Shown here piece after piece: positions 5,564-13,642 of a DNA stretch of 14,711 nt; position 1 is the first letter of the stretch; each line of letters starts with the position of its first letter. Origin of the DNA: Deltaproteobacteria bacterium (GTDB lineage Bacteria; Desulfobacterota_C; Deferrisomatia; Deferrisomatales; JACRMM01); assembly GCA_016218905.1 (NCBI GenBank), contig JACRCS010000568.1:1-14711 (forward strand), read 5' to 3'. The notes beneath the pieces were generated by a model. The model searched no databases. It saw only the letters and a program-made list of their open reading frames with translations, and was not told the origin of the DNA. The translations under genes were made by a program, and so were the position numbers.

Positions 5564-7201
5564 ATGGAAGTGACCAAGATCACGGTCGTGGGCTCCGGGG
5601 CCATGGGGTCGGGGATCGCCCAGACGTGCGCTCAGGCGGGCTATCAGGTGTGCCTCTACGACGTGGCTCCCGCGCAGCTGGCGGCGGCCACCGCCAACAT
5701 CGCCAAGTTCATCCGGCGGGGCGTGGAAAAGGGCGAGCGCACTGCCGCGGAGGCTGAGGCTGCGATCGGCCGGGTAGGGACCTCTTCCCTCCTGGCCGAA
5801 GCCGTGGCGGACTGCGACCTGTTGATCGAGGCCGTCCCCGAGGACCTAGTTCTGAAAAAGAAGGTGTTCCGGGAACTTCACGGGGCCTGCCCGGCCAAGA
5901 CGATCCTCGCGTCCAACACCTCCTCGCTCTGCGTCACGGAGATGGCCGAAGCGTCGGGCCGGCCCGAAAAGTTCGTCGGTATGCATTTCTTCAATCCGGT
6001 GCCGCTGATGCGCCTGGTGGAGGTGGTCTCCGGGGCAGAGACCTCCGAAAACACGCTGCAGACCGCGGTCAAGGTGTGCGAGACCCTCGGGAAGAGCCCG
6101 GCCGTGGTGCAGGACTGGCCGAGCTTCATCGTGAACCGGATGGCGCGGCCCTGGTACTACGAGGCCGAGTTCCTGTTGATGGAGGGCGTGCCGGCCCAGA
6201 CGGTGGACACCGCCATTCGCGCGGGCGCCGGAATGCGCATGGGGCCGCTCGAGCTGATGGACATGACCGGCCTGGGCCCCCACCTCGCCACCTCCGAGAC
6301 GGCCCTGCGCGAATGGGGGGACCCGAAGTGGCGCCCGGTGCCGATCGTGAAGAAGCTGGTGCGGTCCGGGCACTTCGGCCGGAGGACGGGAAAGGGCTTC
6401 TATCTCTACCCCGACGGGAAGCTCACCCCACGGGTGCCGTCGGATGACTACAGCGCATTCGAGCCGTTCGCCGTCGAGCGGGTCGTGGTGCTGGGCGAGG
6501 GGAGTAGGGCGTCCTCGCTGGCGTCGCGGCTGGGCGCAGCCGGGTACGACGTCGCGCACCGCGCCGCCCTGACCGAGGGGGATGAGGTGGTCGCCGGGGC
6601 CCAGTTGGTCGTCGAAGCCATCGAGAGCACCGACCAGCAGGTGGGAAACGACCTGTTCAGGAGGTTGGGGGACGCTTGCCTGCCCTCGACGGTCCTGGCC
6701 GCCACGTCGACCTTCTTCTCTCCCGGAGAGCTGGGGGTCTCGAGCGGCAGGCCGGACCTGACCGTGACGATGCACGAACCGATGCCCTTCATGAACAACC
6801 GGTTCTTCGAGATCGCCAAGGGCCTGGACACGGGCGCTCGAACCGTCGCCACCGCTCTGGCCGTGGCCGGGCGCCTCGGCTGCTCGTCGGTCGTCTTCGA
6901 CGAGACCCCGGGCCACATCGTCTACCGGGTGATCGTGCCCATGATCAACGAAGGGGCCTTCTCCGTCTTCCAGGGCCTGGCCTCCGCCAAGGACATCGAT
7001 ATGGCGATGAAGCTCGGGCTCAATCATCCGCTGGGGCCTCTGGAGTGGGCCGACAAGCTCGGCATCGACACCGTTCTCGCCATCATGGAGCACCTGCAGG
7101 CCGAGTTCGGGGACCCGCGTTATCGGCCCTGCATGCTCCTCAAGAGGATGGTCCGTTCCGGGCGTCTCGGCGAAAAGTCGGGGCAAGGCTTCTACAGGTA
7201 G
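5564..7201 (+). CDS. Double-module 3-hydroxyacyl-CoA dehydrogenase
   Basis: The 545-residue protein holds two copies of the dehydrogenase plan. Module 1 (1 to about 285) has the NAD-binding GSGAMG (10-15), Asp33 after the second strand, SNTSS (117-121), the catalytic pair His141 and Glu153, and a C-terminal domain ending GKGFY (276-280). Module 2 (about 303-545) starts with GEGSRA (311-316), lacks the third Gly and the acidic residue after strand 2, but keeps His404 and Glu416 with the same 12-residue spacing and ends GQGFY. Module 1 should oxidise a (3S)-hydroxyacyl-CoA to the 3-oxoacyl-CoA with NAD+, feeding the thiolase encoded just upstream. Module 2 probably does not bind NAD well and may shape the substrate site or dimer. 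PaaH/PaaC-type enzymes with an extra C-terminal domain are known relatives. The start has a strong purine-rich AGGAGGGAG upstream; the gap to the thiolase gene is 48 bases. Confidence 0.9.
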   Translation: MEVTKITVVGSGAMGSGIAQTCAQAGYQVCLYDVAPAQLAAATANIAKFIRRGVEKGERTAAEAEAAIGRVGTSSLLAEAVADCDLLIEAVPEDLVLKKKVFRELHGACPAKTILASNTSSLCVTEMAEASGRPEKFVGMHFFNPVPLMRLVEVVSGAETSENTLQTAVKVCETLGKSPAVVQDWPSFIVNRMARPWYYEAEFLLMEGVPAQTVDTAIRAGAGMRMGPLELMDMTGLGPHLATSETALREWGDPKWRPVPIVKKLVRSGHFGRRTGKGFYLYPDGKLTPRVPSDDYSAFEPFAVERVVVLGEGSRASSLASRLGAAGYDVAHRAALTEGDEVVAGAQLVVEAIESTDQQVGNDLFRRLGDACLPSTVLAATSTFFSPGELGVSSGRPDLTVTMHEPMPFMNNRFFEIAKGLDTGARTVATALAVAGRLGCSSVVFDETPGHIVYRVIVPMINEGAFSVFQGLASAKDIDMAMKLGLNHPLGPLEWADKLGIDTVLAIMEHLQAEFGDPRYRPCMLLKRMVRSGRLGEKSGQGFYR

Positions 7202-7245
7202 TGAGACCTGCGGGTCCGCTTGGGTCGACGCACAAGGAGTCGGAG

Positions 7246-8814
7246 ATGGCTGACGCGGTCATGAAGGCGAAGCTCGAGGAATTCCGGGCGAAGAAGGCCG
7301 AGTTGGAAATGGGCGGAGGTCCTTCGAGAGTCGACGCCCAGCACAACAAGGGAAAGCTGACCGCGAGGGAGAGGCTCGGGATCCTTTTTGACCCGGGCAC
7401 GTTCCAGGAGATCGATCTCTTCGTCGAGCACCAGTGCCGGGAATTCGGCATGGAGGGCAAGAAGGTCCCCGGCGACGCGGTCATCACCGGCTTCGGAGAC
7501 GTACAGGGAAGAAGGGTCGCTGCCTACGCCCAGGACTTCACCTCGATGGGGGGAACGGTGGGCGAGTGGCACGGCAACAAGATCGCCAAGCTCTACGACA
7601 AGGCGTACACGATGGGCGTGCCGGTAGTCGGGCTGATCGACTCCGGAGGAGTCCGGGCCCAGGAGACCTTGGGGGGATACATCGCCTACGCGCGCATGTT
7701 CCACAAGCAGGTGAGCTATTCGGGCGTGCTGCCCCAGATCTCTTTGATTCTGGGACCTTGCGGAGGCGGCGCGTCCTACTCTCCCGCCCTGACCGATTTC
7801 ATCTTCATGACCCGGAGCGGGGCGAGCTTCATGTACATCGCCGGTCCCGCGCTGACCCATACGGTCACCGGGGAGTCCTTCACCGAAGCGGAGCTCGGCG
7901 GTCCCGACGTCCACTCGAAGGTGAGTGGCTGCTGCGACCTGGTCGCGCAGGACGACGCGGACTGCCTGGAACAGTGCCGCCGCCTGCTGAGCTACCTGCC
8001 GTCCAACAACGGCGCGAAGCCGCCGATCGTCGACACGGGTGACGACCCCTTCCGCGAGTCGCCGGAGCTGGAAGACCTCGTCCCCGGCAACGAACAGCGC
8101 GCCTACGACATGCGCAAAGTCATCCAGTGCATCGTCGACAAAGACTCCTTCTTCGAGCTGAAGCCCGAGTACGCGACCCAGTTCATCACGGGTCTCGCCC
8201 GCATCGGAGGCTATCCCATAGGGCTCCTCGCCAATCAGCCCAAGATTCTGGCGGGGTCCATGGATATCGACGCTTCGGACAAGGCGGCGAGGTTCATTCG
8301 CCTCTGCAACTCCTTCGACGTTCCTCTCGTGAATCTGGTCGACGTGCCCGGCTACTTGCCCGGGATCGAGCAGGAACGGGGGGGGATCATCCGGCACGGC
8401 GCCAAGATGCTGCACGCCTACGTCGAGGCGACGACGGCGAAGATCCACGTCGTGCTTCGCAAGGGGTTCGCGGGCGCGAGCCACGGGATGTGCAGCAAGG
8501 AGATGGGCGCCGACATGGTCTACATCTGGCCCTGCGGCGCGATCCTCACCATGGGCCCCAGAGGAGCGGCGGAAATCGTGTTCAAGAAGCAGATCGACGG
8601 CGCGAGCCCCGAGGACAGGTCGAAGATCACGCAGTCCATGGAAGATGAGTACAGACAGCTCTTCTACAATCCCTTCAGGGCAGCTTCCGTCCAGCAGGTC
8701 GATGAAATCATCGAGCCGCGGGAGACCCGGGGGAAGATCTACACTGCCGTGAGGTACTTTTGGGACAAGAAGGAAGATCGACCGTGGAAGAGAAACGGAA
8801 ACATGCCGATTTAG
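7246..8814 (+). CDS. Acyl-CoA carboxylase carboxyltransferase (beta) subunit
   Basis: A 522-residue biotin-dependent carboxyltransferase of the PccB/MmdA family. The N-half contains KLTARERLGILFDPGTF (37-53), DSGGVRAQE (132-140) and the oxyanion-hole segment GPCGGGASYSPALTDF (170-185). The C-half contains NQPKILAGSMD (330-340), VDVPGYLPG (365-373) and a second oxyanion segment at 405-422. It would move a carboxyl group between carboxybiotin and an acyl-CoA. In the pocket segment, where propionyl-CoA carboxylases read GGAY followed by Asp or Cys, this protein reads AGAS followed by His413, so the substrate may not be propionyl-CoA. No biotin carboxylase or biotin-carrier gene lies in the window, and no decarboxylase membrane subunits either. 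The ATG at 7246 has AAGGAG 6 bases upstream; the frame is open upstream to 6676, but that part overlaps the dehydrogenase gene and resembles nothing. Confidence 0.92.
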   Translation: MADAVMKAKLEEFRAKKAELEMGGGPSRVDAQHNKGKLTARERLGILFDPGTFQEIDLFVEHQCREFGMEGKKVPGDAVITGFGDVQGRRVAAYAQDFTSMGGTVGEWHGNKIAKLYDKAYTMGVPVVGLIDSGGVRAQETLGGYIAYARMFHKQVSYSGVLPQISLILGPCGGGASYSPALTDFIFMTRSGASFMYIAGPALTHTVTGESFTEAELGGPDVHSKVSGCCDLVAQDDADCLEQCRRLLSYLPSNNGAKPPIVDTGDDPFRESPELEDLVPGNEQRAYDMRKVIQCIVDKDSFFELKPEYATQFITGLARIGGYPIGLLANQPKILAGSMDIDASDKAARFIRLCNSFDVPLVNLVDVPGYLPGIEQERGGIIRHGAKMLHAYVEATTAKIHVVLRKGFAGASHGMCSKEMGADMVYIWPCGAILTMGPRGAAEIVFKKQIDGASPEDRSKITQSMEDEYRQLFYNPFRAASVQQVDEIIEPRETRGKIYTAVRYFWDKKEDRPWKRNGNMPI

Positions 8815-8883
8815 TTGTCGGTTGTCGGTTATCGGTTCTCGGTCGTTGGCTGCCGACTACTCATAACTGAAAACTGATAACCC
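8814..8883. repeat. Heptamer array with internal inverted repeat
   Basis: Ten 7-base units begin at the last base of the carboxyltransferase stop codon: GTTGTCG twice, GTTATCG, GTTCTCG, then degenerate units, then ATAACTG, AAAACTG, ATAACCC. The word is that of the array at 221-290, first in one orientation and then in the other. GTTATCGGTTCTCGG (8828-8842) pairs with CTGAAAACTGATAAC (8867-8881) at 12 of 15 positions, giving a hairpin with a 24-base loop. It fills the 87-base gap inside the operon, 18 bases before the next gene, and could attenuate transcription or stabilise the upstream mRNA, or simply be an inserted dispersed repeat. Confidence 0.75.
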
Positions 8884-8901
8884 GTCGCAGACGAGGAAAG
8901 C

Positions 8902-10053
8902 ATGATCACGCCCCTCTCATTGGCGAGCATCCCTCCTGAGGATGAAGCGCTGCGAGCACCGGTCAGGGACTTCCTCCAAGAGAGTCTGGGAGCGGTCCCT
9001 GCCGAAGTCCGCGCCCACTCCTGGATGGGGTTCGACGCCGACTTCAGCCGGGCGCTCGCCGCCCGGGGCTGGATCGGGCTCACTCTCCCCCGCGAGTACG
9101 GCGGCGGGGGCCGGAGTGCCTTCGCTCGCTTCGTGCTCGTCGAGGAGCTGCTCGCCGCGGGGGCGCCGGTCTCGGCGCACTGGATCGCCGATCGCCAGAG
9201 CGGGCCCCTCCTCGCGAAGTACGGCACGGAGACTCAAAAACGCTTCTATCTTCCGAGGATCTGCCGGGCCGAGGCCTTCTTCTGCGTCGGGATGAGCGAG
9301 CCCAACGCCGGGTCCGACCTCGCCACCGTCAAGAGCCGGGCGGTCCGGACCGAGGGCGGCTGGAAACTGAACGGCGGCAAGATCTGGACGACCAACGCAC
9401 ACGGCTCGCACTACATGATCGCTCTGGTCCGGACGTCGGGGAGCTCCGAAGATCGCCAGCGTGGCTTGTCCCAACTGATCGTGGATTTGGGCCTTCCCGG
9501 CGTTAACGTGCGGCCGATCCGGGATCTGGCCGGTCAGACCCACTTCTCCGAGGTCTTCTTCGACGACGTGGAGCTGGCCGAGGACGCTCTGATCGGAGAG
9601 GAGGGAGCAGGCTGGGAACAGGTCACGGCAGAGCTCGCCTTCGAGCGCAGCGGACCGGAGCGGATCTACTCGAGCGTCGTGCTGCTGGAGGCGTGGCTTG
9701 CGCACCTTCGGGCACAGGGAGGGCCGGAGGGCGTGTCCGCCGCCTTGTTGGGAAGGCTGGTCGCAAACCTGGCCGTGCTCCGGGCGCTGTCCCTTTCGGT
9801 CTGCGCGCTTCTGGAGCGGGGGGAGAGCCCGGCTGTCCAGGCTGCCCTGGTGAAGGATCTCGGCACGGAGCTCGAGCAGCAGGTCCCCGCGTCGATCGCC
9901 GACGCCCTCGGCGGGAGCCCGGAGCTTCCCTCGGCTCCCTCGCTACTCAACGTGCTGGCCTACGTGACGCAAGTCGCGCCTTCCTTTTCGCTGCGGGGCG
10001 GCACGCGGGAAATCCTGCGTGGCATGATTGCCCGCGGTCTCGGTTTGCGGTGA
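8902..10053 (+). CDS. Acyl-CoA dehydrogenase, FAD-loop subunit of a likely heteromer
   Basis: A 383-residue acyl-CoA dehydrogenase. N-terminal helices include LPREYGGGG (62-70). The middle domain has the flavin-contacting MSEPNAGSDL (131-140) and GGKIWTTNA (158-166). The C-terminal helices contain FERSGPER (247-254), where Glu248 or Glu253 could be the base, and end GGTREILRGMIAR (366-378). The usual YEGT-type Glu is replaced (LRGGT). The RxxFGxxI...FQ motif that normally opens the C-terminal domain and contacts the neighbouring FAD is missing; that place reads GRLVANLAVLRALS. The next gene has exactly this motif, so the two probably form an alpha2beta2 enzyme, as in actinobacterial steroid catabolism (FadE28-FadE29 type). 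It should introduce a 2,3 double bond into an acyl-CoA. AGGAAAG lies just upstream of the ATG. Confidence 0.88.
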   Translation: MITPLSLASIPPEDEALRAPVRDFLQESLGAVPAEVRAHSWMGFDADFSRALAARGWIGLTLPREYGGGGRSAFARFVLVEELLAAGAPVSAHWIADRQSGPLLAKYGTETQKRFYLPRICRAEAFFCVGMSEPNAGSDLATVKSRAVRTEGGWKLNGGKIWTTNAHGSHYMIALVRTSGSSEDRQRGLSQLIVDLGLPGVNVRPIRDLAGQTHFSEVFFDDVELAEDALIGEEGAGWEQVTAELAFERSGPERIYSSVVLLEAWLAHLRAQGGPEGVSAALLGRLVANLAVLRALSLSVCALLERGESPAVQAALVKDLGTELEQQVPASIADALGGSPELPSAPSLLNVLAYVTQVAPSFSLRGGTREILRGMIARGLGLR

Positions 10054-10063
10054 GGTGTCGGAC

Positions 10064-11089
10064 ATGGACTCTCAGTTCTCCACTGCGATCGCCCGGCTGC
10101 TGACCGATCTCTCCACGCCCAAGGAGATCCGCGCCATCGAGCAGGGTGCACCCTGGACGTCCCTGTGGAAGGCCGTGGAAGAGTCGGGCTTCGCCGACGC
10201 CCTGGTCCCCGAGGACCGAGGCGGAGGCGGCCTCGCGCCGGCGGACGTGTTCGGCGTCCTGCTCGCCTGCGGGAGGCACGCGCTGCCGGTACCGCTCGGA
10301 CCGGCGATGTTTGCTCGTGCCGCACTGGCCCAGGCGGAGCGGGAGATCCCCGCGGGACCGCTCACGATCGCGGCGAGCGCACGGGATTGCCCGGACGGGT
10401 CGCTGCAGTGCGCCCGCGTCCCGTTCGCGCGCGCTTCCGAATGGGTACTGGCGGACCTCGGGGAGACGCTCGCGCTTTTGGCCGTCCGGGAAGCCGCGAT
10501 CCTTCCGGCGGCGAACGTCTACGGGAGCCTCGAGGCCGACCTGCGTTGGTCCGGCGCCTCGGTGGAGAAGGGGCGTCTGGCGCGATCCGTCGACCTCCGG
10601 GCGATGGGCGCCTGCCTCTTTGCGACGCATATCGCCGGGGCGATGGAACGGATCCTGGAAGACACCGTCCGGTACGCCAACGAGCGTTCGCAGTTCGGTA
10701 AGTCGATCGGGAAGTTCCAGGCCATTCAGCAGCAAGTCAGCGTCATGTCCGAGCAGGTCTTCGCTTCCCGAATGGCCGCGCAGCTCGGGTGCGGCGTCGC
10801 CGGTTTCCAGCCGACGCCGTTGCTTTGCGCGGTGGCCAAGGCCCGCACGAGCGAAGCCGTGGTGCCGGTGGCGAACGCCGCCCACGCGGTGCACGGAGCG
10901 ATCGGCATGACGGAAGAGTACGACCTGCAGCTGTACACCAGGCGCTTGCACGAGTGGCGCCTCGCTTTCGGCTCGGAAGCGTACTGGCAGCAAAGGATCG
11001 GTGAGGCGCTGTGCTGCGATCCGGCGTCGAGCACCCTCGAGTTCATCCGGGGACACCTGGCGCCGGTTGCAACGGAGCTCTCACACTGA
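10064..11089 (+). CDS. Acyl-CoA dehydrogenase-like partner subunit
   Basis: The 341-residue protein keeps an N-terminal helical domain (LVPEDRGGGGLAP at 47-59) and a full C-terminal helical domain with NERSQFGKSIGKFQAIQQQ (206-224) and AAHAVHGAIGMTEEYDLQLYTRR (272-294). Its middle domain is shortened and has no SEPxAGSD flavin motif. It is therefore the complement of the preceding subunit, and one FAD per heterodimer would be built from both. The frame reaches back to 10028, but I chose the ATG at 10064 because TGAGGT, which includes the stop of the previous gene, provides a Shine-Dalgarno GAGGT 7 bases ahead. The genes are only 10 bases apart, so translation is probably coupled and the products made in equal amounts. 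Confidence 0.87.
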   Translation: MDSQFSTAIARLLTDLSTPKEIRAIEQGAPWTSLWKAVEESGFADALVPEDRGGGGLAPADVFGVLLACGRHALPVPLGPAMFARAALAQAEREIPAGPLTIAASARDCPDGSLQCARVPFARASEWVLADLGETLALLAVREAAILPAANVYGSLEADLRWSGASVEKGRLARSVDLRAMGACLFATHIAGAMERILEDTVRYANERSQFGKSIGKFQAIQQQVSVMSEQVFASRMAAQLGCGVAGFQPTPLLCAVAKARTSEAVVPVANAAHAVHGAIGMTEEYDLQLYTRRLHEWRLAFGSEAYWQQRIGEALCCDPASSTLEFIRGHLAPVATELSH

Positions 11090-11137
11090 TCATTCCGCCG
11101 TTCACTGAGGTTTGCATCGGGTCTGCGCAGGTAAGCG

Positions 11138-12859
11138 ATGGGGCGTACGGGAAGCCAAACGAAACAGAAGGTTCGCGAACTGGAAGAGGCCGTCGCCGTG
11201 AGCGTCAGGCCCGGCATGGCCTTGTACGCGGGGTACGGCACGAACGCGGCTCTCGCCGAGGTGCTGAGGCAATACAGAGACACCCGACCGGAGTTCACCC
11301 TCATCATGCCGGCCCTGTCTGTGATGGCGACCAATCTGCTGCACGCGGGCCTCGTGAGGAAAGTGATCACCTCCTACGCCGGCGCCGGGAGCTACCCTGG
11401 TACCGGCCCGAGCCCGGTCGTGCAGCGACTCTGCAGGAGCAAGAGCGTCGAAATCGAGAATTGGAGCCTGCTCTCGCTGACCCAGCGGCTGATGGCGGGA
11501 GCCTTCGGACTGCCCTTCTTGCCGACGCGTTCGATCATCGGCACGAGCATGGCGGAAGAGAACGTCGGCACGTTCGCTTTCGTCGAGGATCCCTTCGACC
11601 CCGGCACGCGGGTCGGTGCGGTACGGGCGCTGACGCCGGACATCGCTCTGATGCACGGCTGGGCAAGCGACGCAGACGGTTACACGATTACGGCCCCATC
11701 CACGAATAGCGGGAAGGACGTGTGGGGCGCGAAAGCCAGCAGGGCCGGCGCCGTGGTGACGGTAGAGCGTCTCGTGACTTCGAGATTCATCAGGAGGTAC
11801 GCCGCGCTCGTCACTCTGCCCGGCCACCTCGTGACTTCGGTCTGCGAAACCCCACTCGGCGCGCATCCGGAGGCAATGATCTCGGTTGGCCTCGAAGGCT
11901 TCAAGCCGTACGAGCATGACAGTCACTTCGTACGGGAATACAAGCGCGCGAGCAGGGATGGCGGCGAGTTGGATCGCTGGCTGGACGAGTGGGTCTTCCG
12001 CTGCTCGCGGAGCGCTTACGCAGCCCGGCTCGGCGACCGTCGCCTGGCTTCGCTCCGCGAGCGAAAGCGATTCGCCGTTGCGAAGGGCGGGACCGGCACC
12101 CAAGGCGCCGGCAGGTGGAATTCGACTGAAGTCATGCTGGCCATGGCGGCCAAGGAAATCGAAAAGGCCGTCCTGCAGTTCGGATTCAACATCCTGCTGA
12201 CGGGTGTAGGAACGCCGGCTCTTGCCGCGTGGCTCGCAAGAAACCGTCTGAGGCGGAAAGGCCGTGAAGTCGAACTGGTCACCGGTTCCGGCTTCATCGG
12301 TTACTCGCCGCGCGCCGGTGACCCGTTTCTGTTCAGCGCGGCGAATCTCAACACTTCGAAGATGATCACCGAGCCCCTGGACGCTCACGGTGTCTTCGCC
12401 GCGGGCGCGTGGAGCCGATGTTTGACGGTCCTGAGCGCCGCCCAGGTCGACCGCTACGGGAACCTGAACTCCACGGTGGCGGCCGACGGCGACTACCTCG
12501 TCGGCTCGGGCGGAGCGAACGACGCCGCCGCAGGGCCCTACGTGATCGCGCTGGCGCGGCAGTCCGTCGACACGTTCGTCGACCGGCTGCGGTACGTGAG
12601 CACCCCCGGCGCAAACGTGAAGACGGTCGTCTCCGACATGGCGGTGTACCAGAAACTGAATGGAGTCCAGGAACTCGCTCTGACCCGGTATTTTGGGAAA
12701 GAGGAGGGCGCGCCAACCGACGACGCGGTCGAGCGTATCAGGAAGAAGTGCGGCTGGGCGCTCAAGGTCGCGTTCGATCTGGGCCGTTGCCCCGGACCGA
12801 CGCCGAAGCAGATCGCCTTCCTGCGGTCTTTTGATCGTGACGGCGCGCTGCTGAAATGA
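11138..12859 (+). CDS. Fused alpha-beta family I CoA-transferase-like protein
   Basis: Residues 1 to about 315 look like the alpha subunit of glutaconate CoA-transferase/IpdA-type proteins (AVSVRPGMALYAGYG at 19-33, ADGYTITAPST at 179-189). Residues 325-573 look like the beta subunit (GFNILLTGVGTPALAAWLAR, 349-368; VDRYGNLNST, 437-446; GSGGANDAAAG, 456-466; VSTPGANVKTVVSD, 487-500), joined in one chain. CoA-transferases of this family carry their catalytic Glu in an S-E-N-G...P type motif at the start of the beta half. Here the matching stretch is TGSGFIGYSP (382-391) and the Glu position is Gly383. Loss of that Glu argues against ordinary CoA transfer. IpdAB, a relative that hydrolytically opens a steroid ring ketone, is a precedent for another reaction on this fold. 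The ATG at 11138 has only a weak AGGT upstream. It closes the catabolic run, with its stop 83 bases before the regulator gene. Confidence 0.83.
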   Translation: MGRTGSQTKQKVRELEEAVAVSVRPGMALYAGYGTNAALAEVLRQYRDTRPEFTLIMPALSVMATNLLHAGLVRKVITSYAGAGSYPGTGPSPVVQRLCRSKSVEIENWSLLSLTQRLMAGAFGLPFLPTRSIIGTSMAEENVGTFAFVEDPFDPGTRVGAVRALTPDIALMHGWASDADGYTITAPSTNSGKDVWGAKASRAGAVVTVERLVTSRFIRRYAALVTLPGHLVTSVCETPLGAHPEAMISVGLEGFKPYEHDSHFVREYKRASRDGGELDRWLDEWVFRCSRSAYAARLGDRRLASLRERKRFAVAKGGTGTQGAGRWNSTEVMLAMAAKEIEKAVLQFGFNILLTGVGTPALAAWLARNRLRRKGREVELVTGSGFIGYSPRAGDPFLFSAANLNTSKMITEPLDAHGVFAAGAWSRCLTVLSAAQVDRYGNLNSTVAADGDYLVGSGGANDAAAGPYVIALARQSVDTFVDRLRYVSTPGANVKTVVSDMAVYQKLNGVQELALTRYFGKEEGAPTDDAVERIRKKCGWALKVAFDLGRCPGPTPKQIAFLRSFDRDGALLK

Positions 12860-12942
12860 GACAAACACCGGGAGCTTCGGGGCGGTCGTGCAACGACGAT
12901 GAGACGGGCGTGCGACGATCTCGCCCGAGCGGTGAGGGACAC

Positions 12943-13614
12943 ATGAGAGCACTGGCTACCAATGGAGATCCGACCAGGACCTCGGTCGAGCACGCGGATG
13001 ACCCGGAGCGGTCCCGCCGCGAGGAGCTGATCGGGGCCGCCGTCGACCTGTTCGCGAGCAACGGCTACAAAGGGACTTCGATCCGAGACATCGCCAACGC
13101 CTTGGGCGTGAGCGTCTCGAACATCTACAACTACTTCGAAAACAAAGAAGCCCTTTGGCTGGCGGTTCTCGAGCACTCGATCAAGGACCTGCCCCAGAAG
13201 CTCAGAAGCGTCTGGGACATCGAAATGGATCCTGTCTCGCGCTTTCGGTTGTTGATCAAGACGCATCTTGCCACTTCGGGGACGCACCAGAAAGAGTCAA
13301 AGATCTTCTTTTTCATTGACGAAGGCCATTTGTCTGAAGAAGCCGTCAACAAGAACAAAGCCATCCAGACGAAGGTCCTCGACGTCTACGTCCGGGCCCT
13401 GGAGGAGCTGCGAGAGGCGGGGTGTGTGAGCACGCCCGAAGTGAAGCTCCTCGCGCTCAGCGTGCTCGGCGTCATCAACTGGTACCTGCGCTGGTACCGC
13501 GCCGACGGCCGGCTGTCGGCCGAGCAGGTGCAGGAAGAGATCGCAAACTTCATGCTCCACGGTGTCCTGGGCGACGCGAACCGGCCGGGCTGCAAGGACC
13601 CTGCTTGCGGCTAG
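12943..13614 (+). CDS. TetR/AcrR family transcriptional regulator
   Basis: A 223-residue protein whose residues 27-75 form the typical TetR DNA-binding domain: LIGAAVDLFASNGYKGTSIRDIA, then the helix-turn-helix ending SVSNIYNYFENKEAL. The rest (from about 80) is a variable helical ligand-binding domain without a recognisable effector signature. In such loci the ligand is often the pathway's acyl-CoA, which releases the repressor from DNA. I chose the ATG at 12943, which has GAGGGA shortly upstream. The frame extends to an ATG at 12856 that overlaps the previous stop (ATGA); this would add 29 Arg/Gly-rich residues unlike a TetR N-terminus. It lies in the same direction as the operon and may be transcribed with it. 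A candidate operator follows directly at 13643, with a matching copy ahead of the first gene. Confidence 0.93.
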   Translation: MRALATNGDPTRTSVEHADDPERSRREELIGAAVDLFASNGYKGTSIRDIANALGVSVSNIYNYFENKEALWLAVLEHSIKDLPQKLRSVWDIEMDPVSRFRLLIKTHLATSGTHQKESKIFFFIDEGHLSEEAVNKNKAIQTKVLDVYVRALEELREAGCVSTPEVKLLALSVLGVINWYLRWYRADGRLSAEQVQEEIANFMLHGVLGDANRPGCKDPACG

Positions 13615-13642
13615 CCTCCGGGCAAGTTCGCATCCGATTCAC

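Noticed and set aside
6676..7245. An upstream extension of the carboxyltransferase frame
   Set aside because: It overlaps the dehydrogenase gene in another frame and its product is unstructured. The ATG at 7246 has a good AAGGAG and the family N-terminus begins there.
12856..12942. An ATGA overlap suggesting the TetR gene starts at 12856
   Set aside because: The added 29 residues are Arg/Gly/Ser-rich and unlike TetR N-termini; the ATG at 12943 has its own GAGGGA. I cannot exclude it fully.
11102..12952. A 616-codon open frame on the minus strand, longer than the gene opposite it
   Set aside because: It is antisense to the CoA-transferase-like gene, whose product has recognisable family motifs. 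The minus-strand product is Arg/Gly/His/Pro-rich with no motif. Long antisense frames are expected where third positions are mostly G or C.
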